Below are positions 60,364 to 64,000 of a stretch of 64,000 bases of DNA, one piece after another. The translations under genes were made by a program, and so were the position numbers. This DNA comes from Thiohalocapsa sp. PB-PSB1. GTDB taxonomy: Bacteria; Pseudomonadota; Gammaproteobacteria; Chromatiales; Chromatiaceae. Every line of letters begins with the position of its first letter. Position 1 is the stretch's first letter. The notes under the pieces were generated by a model, which saw nothing but the letters and a program-made list of their open reading frames with translations, was not told the origin of the DNA and searched no databases. The DNA lies in the NCBI GenBank assembly GCA_016745215.1, contig CP050890.1:6448001-6512000 (forward strand), read 5' to 3'.

Positions 60364-63300
60364 TTAGCTCTGGGGCACTGCTTGTTCAAGCAATCTACCC
60401 GCCTTGCGGATCGGGATTGTCTCGGCACAAATCGGGGCAAGCTCCTGGTACAGTGATTGGAACGCCTCGCGTTGCGACCCGGGATGACCATGGCGGAGAC
60501 CCCATTCATGCAGGCTGGCGTGAGCCTCGAGCTCCAACATGCGCGCGCCCTGTCCATGTGCGACTTCAATTGCATGCAGCAGATCCGCCTCCGCCTGTTC
60601 GGCTAGAGCACCGCCGATTTCTGCCTGCAGTTCACCACGCAGGCGAAATAAAACCGCGTCGTAGAATCGCTCGCGATGCTGCGCTGCATGATCGATTGCC
60701 TGGTCGACCGCGGCCAATGCTTCCTGTAATTGTCCATAATGCCAACGAACCTCGGCAAGGCCGGCCAAAAAGAACGAACGGTTGAGTCTTGCTCCTGCCG
60801 CCTGCCACGCTGCCAATCTGGCCTGCACCAATTCTCCGGCCTGTATTGTCTCACTCGATGTTGCCTCGCCAGATATTGCCTGGCCAAACATGCTTCCATC
60901 CAGTTCCATCTCGCCAAGTGCAGCCTTGGCGATGCCCGCATGCAATGAGCCGGCGGCCACCCAAATATCGAAGCCATAGTGCATGGACACTTCAATTGCT
61001 TGCTCGGCCTGCGAAAGGGCGGATTCGGGTTCGTGGCGCATATTGTGGAACATCGCCGCAAAACAACGGGCATAGGCGAGATTGAAAGGTCGCTTGAGCT
61101 GGACTGCAAGAGCGATGGCTTCGCTGCTGCAGCGCCGACTTTCCATGTCCTGTCCCTGCATCCAGGAGATCAGCGCCAGCAGGCTCAGATCAGAGATTGC
61201 GGGGTCTTGGCTGGTCGGATAGTCGAGTTCTTGGCCTTGGTGCTGTCGGTAAATCTGCACAGACCGCTCGAGCGCGGCTTTGGCCGGCTGTGTATTGCCC
61301 ATGAAGAATCGGGTGTAGCCCAGGGCTGTATGGCCTTCGATCAGATGGGCGGGAATCTGGCTTCGTTCGCTCAGACGCACACATTGCTCGGCGAGTTCGC
61401 TGGCGGTGGCGAGTTGACCGCGCACGAGATAAAAGGTGCATAGACCGCGGATCACCGGGAAGAGATCGACGCTGTCGGCGAGGATATGGCTAAGCTCGCG
61501 TGCGCGCTGATAGGTATCCTCCACCTCCGGTGCGGCATAGCCACGCGTAGCGGAAAGGCTCAGGCCAAGATACAGTCGAATCTCGAGTTCCAGCTGATTG
61601 CGGGTCGTGCTCTTGGGTAACTGCGATAGTAATTCGATTGCTGAACGAAAGTGGTGGGTCGCCTCCGTATAGGCCGCCCGCGAGTTGGCGAGTATGCCCG
61701 CCTGCTGGCGATAGAAGATGGTCTTTTCCGGCATACGAGCCAAGGCGAAATGATGCGCCAGCACTTCAGGCGAGGTATCAACCCCGCTGTTTGCGCGTTT
61801 TTCTAATTCGATCGCGATTTTGCCATGCAGATGTTGCCGCGTTTGGCGCAGCATGGTGGCATGCGCGGCATCTTGCAGCAGCGCATGCTTGAAAATGCAG
61901 ATTTGCTCGCCCTCGCTCTCCTGGCATTCGACCAGATCGGAGTTGATCAAGCGTTGGATTGCGGGGCGCAATTCTGTTTCGGAAAGCGACGACACTGCGG
62001 TGAGCAGATCCAGTGAGAATTGTCGACCGATCGCTGCGCCAATCTGGGCCACCTTTTTGGCCGAATCCAGACGATCCAAGCGTGCCATCAAAGAGTCATG
62101 CAGACTGCTCGGCACCGCAAAGCTTGGCAGCGGACCGGTCAGCTCGAAGCGGTCCGCTAACTCTTGCAATAGATTGGACTCCAATACGCTCTTGGTGATT
62201 TCCTCGACGAATAACGGCATGCCATCGCTCTTGGCGAGGATTTGTTGAACAATCGCCGGCGGCAACGCTTTGCCACCGGTGATACTAGCAATGATCTGCA
62301 GGCTGTCATCCCGGTCCAAGTGCGGCAACTCGATTGTCGTCAGGTTCGGCAGCGCTTCCCAGGGGGGATCGAATTCCAGGCGGCTGGTCATCAACAATAA
62401 CACCGGCAGTTCGACGATGCGTCCGATCAGCTGTTGCAGCAATTGCAAGCTGGTTGGATCGATCCAGTGCAGATCCTCGAACAAAATCAAGACAGCCTGA
62501 TCTCGAGCCAAACTTGTCAGTTTTGCGGCCAACAGTTGGAATACGCGTTCGCGCTGCTTTTCCGGTGTCACCAACACTGGCGGATAGCGGTTTCCAAGCG
62601 GGATGGACAGCAGCGAGGCCAGGTAGGGTACCGTTTGCGATGGATCGCCGCCGGCTTCAGCGCTGGATGATTCGAACAACTGCTCCAACTTATCTAGGCA
62701 GGTGTCGGGCGAGTCGCTCTTTTTCAGCTCGGCGCTCTCCCTGATCTGGTTGGTGATCGGAAACAAGGCCGTATTCTGAAAGCGCTGGGCGCAATAATAG
62801 TGCAACACGACGTGATCTTGCGCCGCGGCAGAGTCGCGCAATGCTTCGGCCAGCCGCGACTTGCCAACACCTGGTGCTCCACGCACCATCACCACCTGCC
62901 TGCTGCCGTCTCGGGCAGATTGCCAAGCCGCTTGCAGCTGTTCGAGTTCCCGCTCGCGCGCGATCAAGGGCACCCTTTTATAGCTGGGCCGGATGGCCTT
63001 GAAGCGGTTATCCACGATCCGTTCGCCGAGCACGGAGCAGACCTCCACCGGCTCGTCAAAACCTTTCAGAGAGCGTTCGCCGAGATCGCGGCAGTGGAAC
63101 AGGTCGGCAACCAGGTTGCGTGTTTCCCGCGAGATGACCACGCCTCCAGGCTCGGCCAATCCCTGCAAGCGGGCCGCCAGGTTTGGCGTGCGCCCGACCA
63201 CCGCCTCCTCCATCGCCATGCCGCTGCCGATGCGATCGCCGACCACCGCAAGACCGGTGGCGATGCCGACTCTGGCCAAAATCTGCAATTCCGGCAAAGG

Positions 63301-63852
63301 CCGCAGACGCGATACCTCGGCCACCACATCCAACCCCGTGCGCACGGCGCGCTCGGCATCGTCATCGCTTGCCGCTGGATAGCCGAAGTAGACCAAAATT
63401 CCGTCACCCATGTAGCGGGCGATGAAGCCGGCATGGCGCTCGATACTGGCAGTGGCCGTGGCCTGGTAGGCGCGAATGACCTCGCGCAGATCCTCTGGGT
63501 CCAGCGCATTCGACAAAGAGGTCGAACCGACCAAATCGCAAAACATCACCGTGATCTGTCGTCGTTCACCCTCCATGGACTGGGCGGCCAGGGTCGTTAC
63601 CGGAACTGGCCCTGCACCTGCTGCTGGAACCGCTGGGGGTTGCTGCGCCGGAGCCGCGGTGGATTGCAGCAGAGAAGGGGCCAGGGCAACATCCTCAGCA
63701 CCAGCAGCCAGTGAAATGCCGCAGCCACCGCAATAGGATGCATCCGGCTCGTTGATAAAGCCGCATTGTGCGCATCGCGGCAGGCGTTTGCCACAAGCCC
63801 AGCAGAATTGTCGAGATGGTAGATTCTCGGAATTACAGAACGGACAGCGCAT
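60364..63852 (-). CDS. Adenylate/guanylate cyclase domain protein with AAA ATPase and TPR-like domains
   Basis: A 1162-residue regulator. Order of domains: two zinc-ribbon motifs (MRCPFCNSENLPSRQFCWAC, CAQCGFINEPDASYCGGCG; residues 1-45), a class III nucleotide cyclase domain (about 95-275; metal Asp in VMFCDLVGSTSL near 104 and in ARYMGDGILVYFG near 150), an ATPase with P-loop VRGAPGVGKSRLAEAL near 330 and LILFEDLHWIDPTS for Walker B, and a long helical TPR-like part to the end. This is the common cyclase-AAA-TPR type; ligand and output are unknown. Start at 63852. It stands alone. Confidence 0.9.
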   Translation of the reverse strand: MRCPFCNSENLPSRQFCWACGKRLPRCAQCGFINEPDASYCGGCGISLAAGAEDVALAPSLLQSTAAPAQQPPAVPAAGAGPVPVTTLAAQSMEGERRQITVMFCDLVGSTSLSNALDPEDLREVIRAYQATATASIERHAGFIARYMGDGILVYFGYPAASDDDAERAVRTGLDVVAEVSRLRPLPELQILARVGIATGLAVVGDRIGSGMAMEEAVVGRTPNLAARLQGLAEPGGVVISRETRNLVADLFHCRDLGERSLKGFDEPVEVCSVLGERIVDNRFKAIRPSYKRVPLIARERELEQLQAAWQSARDGSRQVVMVRGAPGVGKSRLAEALRDSAAAQDHVVLHYYCAQRFQNTALFPITNQIRESAELKKSDSPDTCLDKLEQLFESSSAEAGGDPSQTVPYLASLLSIPLGNRYPPVLVTPEKQRERVFQLLAAKLTSLARDQAVLILFEDLHWIDPTSLQLLQQLIGRIVELPVLLLMTSRLEFDPPWEALPNLTTIELPHLDRDDSLQIIASITGGKALPPAIVQQILAKSDGMPLFVEEITKSVLESNLLQELADRFELTGPLPSFAVPSSLHDSLMARLDRLDSAKKVAQIGAAIGRQFSLDLLTAVSSLSETELRPAIQRLINSDLVECQESEGEQICIFKHALLQDAAHATMLRQTRQHLHGKIAIELEKRANSGVDTSPEVLAHHFALARMPEKTIFYRQQAGILANSRAAYTEATHHFRSAIELLSQLPKSTTRNQLELEIRLYLGLSLSATRGYAAPEVEDTYQRARELSHILADSVDLFPVIRGLCTFYLVRGQLATASELAEQCVRLSERSQIPAHLIEGHTALGYTRFFMGNTQPAKAALERSVQIYRQHQGQELDYPTSQDPAISDLSLLALISWMQGQDMESRRCSSEAIALAVQLKRPFNLAYARCFAAMFHNMRHEPESALSQAEQAIEVSMHYGFDIWVAAGSLHAGIAKAALGEMELDGSMFGQAISGEATSSETIQAGELVQARLAAWQAAGARLNRSFFLAGLAEVRWHYGQLQEALAAVDQAIDHAAQHRERFYDAVLFRLRGELQAEIGGALAEQAEADLLHAIEVAHGQGARMLELEAHASLHEWGLRHGHPGSQREAFQSLYQELAPICAETIPIRKAGRLLEQAVPQS

Positions 63853-64000
63853 ATTCCAGGCAGTAGGGTTCTCGCCTGCGGCGCGGATACATGCGCTGCA
63901 GTGATAGTTAATGTGGGCCCGAAGAACCCTTGGTCAAACTGTGCTGATGACAAGGGTCGACCGGTATTGGGCAACATTTCGGCTTCAGTCCTGGAAAGCG
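63853..64000 (-). other. Upstream region of the cyclase gene (window edge)
   Basis: About 150 bases upstream of the cyclase start. No promoter boxes or other gene can be supported before the window ends. Confidence 0.4.

Overview
The window is chromosomal DNA of a purple sulfur bacterium, most likely Chromatiaceae. The evidence is a complete sulfur-oxidising (reverse) dsr cluster in the order known from Allochromatium vinosum (dsrABEFHCMKLJOPNRS, all on the minus strand), a secreted Gly/Tyr-rich sulfur globule protein, carotenoid genes crtI-crtB and the chlorophyll-pathway 8-vinyl reductase bciA. I cannot name the genus from sequence alone.

Layout. 1-14.6 kb: dsr cluster (dsrS runs off the left edge). 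15.2-19.9 kb: a second sulfur-related block with two unknown proteins, a lone Cas6/Cmx6-type protein, two DsrC/TusE paralogues with altered C-terminal cysteines, a DUF302 protein and the sulfur globule protein. 20.7-21.9 kb: hypA-hypB (Ni-hydrogenase maturation). 22.3-31.4 kb: an alpha/beta hydrolase, a Uma2-type nuclease, a SWIM/SNF2 helicase, a small membrane protein and crtB-crtI. 31.5-33.3 kb: decayed gene remnants with an inserted non-autonomous element. 33.3-37.9 kb: a small protein plus bciA, a frameshifted hybrid histidine kinase, a LuxR-type response regulator and an NTF2-like protein. 38.4-42.1 kb: a multidomain cell-wall hydrolase-like protein, a DUF3616 protein and a GH75-like pseudogene. 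42.1-44.1 kb: decayed transposase and ATP-grasp remnants. 44.1-51.4 kb: an RND pump, adaptor and GAF operon, an IS630 copy sitting directly upstream of it, and a second, destroyed IS630-like gene. 51.8-64 kb: a large unknown membrane protein, an ECF sigma factor, ilvD, a DUF2256/DUF3253 protein, a phosphopantetheinyl transferase and a large cyclase-ATPase-TPR regulator.

How it fits together. DsrEFH and DsrC carry and present sulfur to DsrAB; DsrMKJOP links oxidation of DsrC-trisulfide to membrane electron transport; DsrL supplies or removes electrons at DsrAB; DsrN amidates siroheme. The block at 15.2-17.6 kb looks like an accessory unit of this pathway and contains the most unusual protein in the window: a Cas6-family RNase-like protein with no CRISPR array or other cas gene seen nearby, beside a DsrC homologue that has lost both redox cysteines.

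The accessory DNA is rich in repeats. One MITE-like family (inverted repeat TAGGCTGTCGAAAT, 9-bp target duplications, three copies) has cleanly interrupted an IS630-like transposase gene. A second short inverted element, a 320-bp direct repeat pair around ilvD-sfp, and several 9-15 bp tandem multiplications were also found. All coordinates of non-coding elements were counted by eye and may be off by one or two bases.
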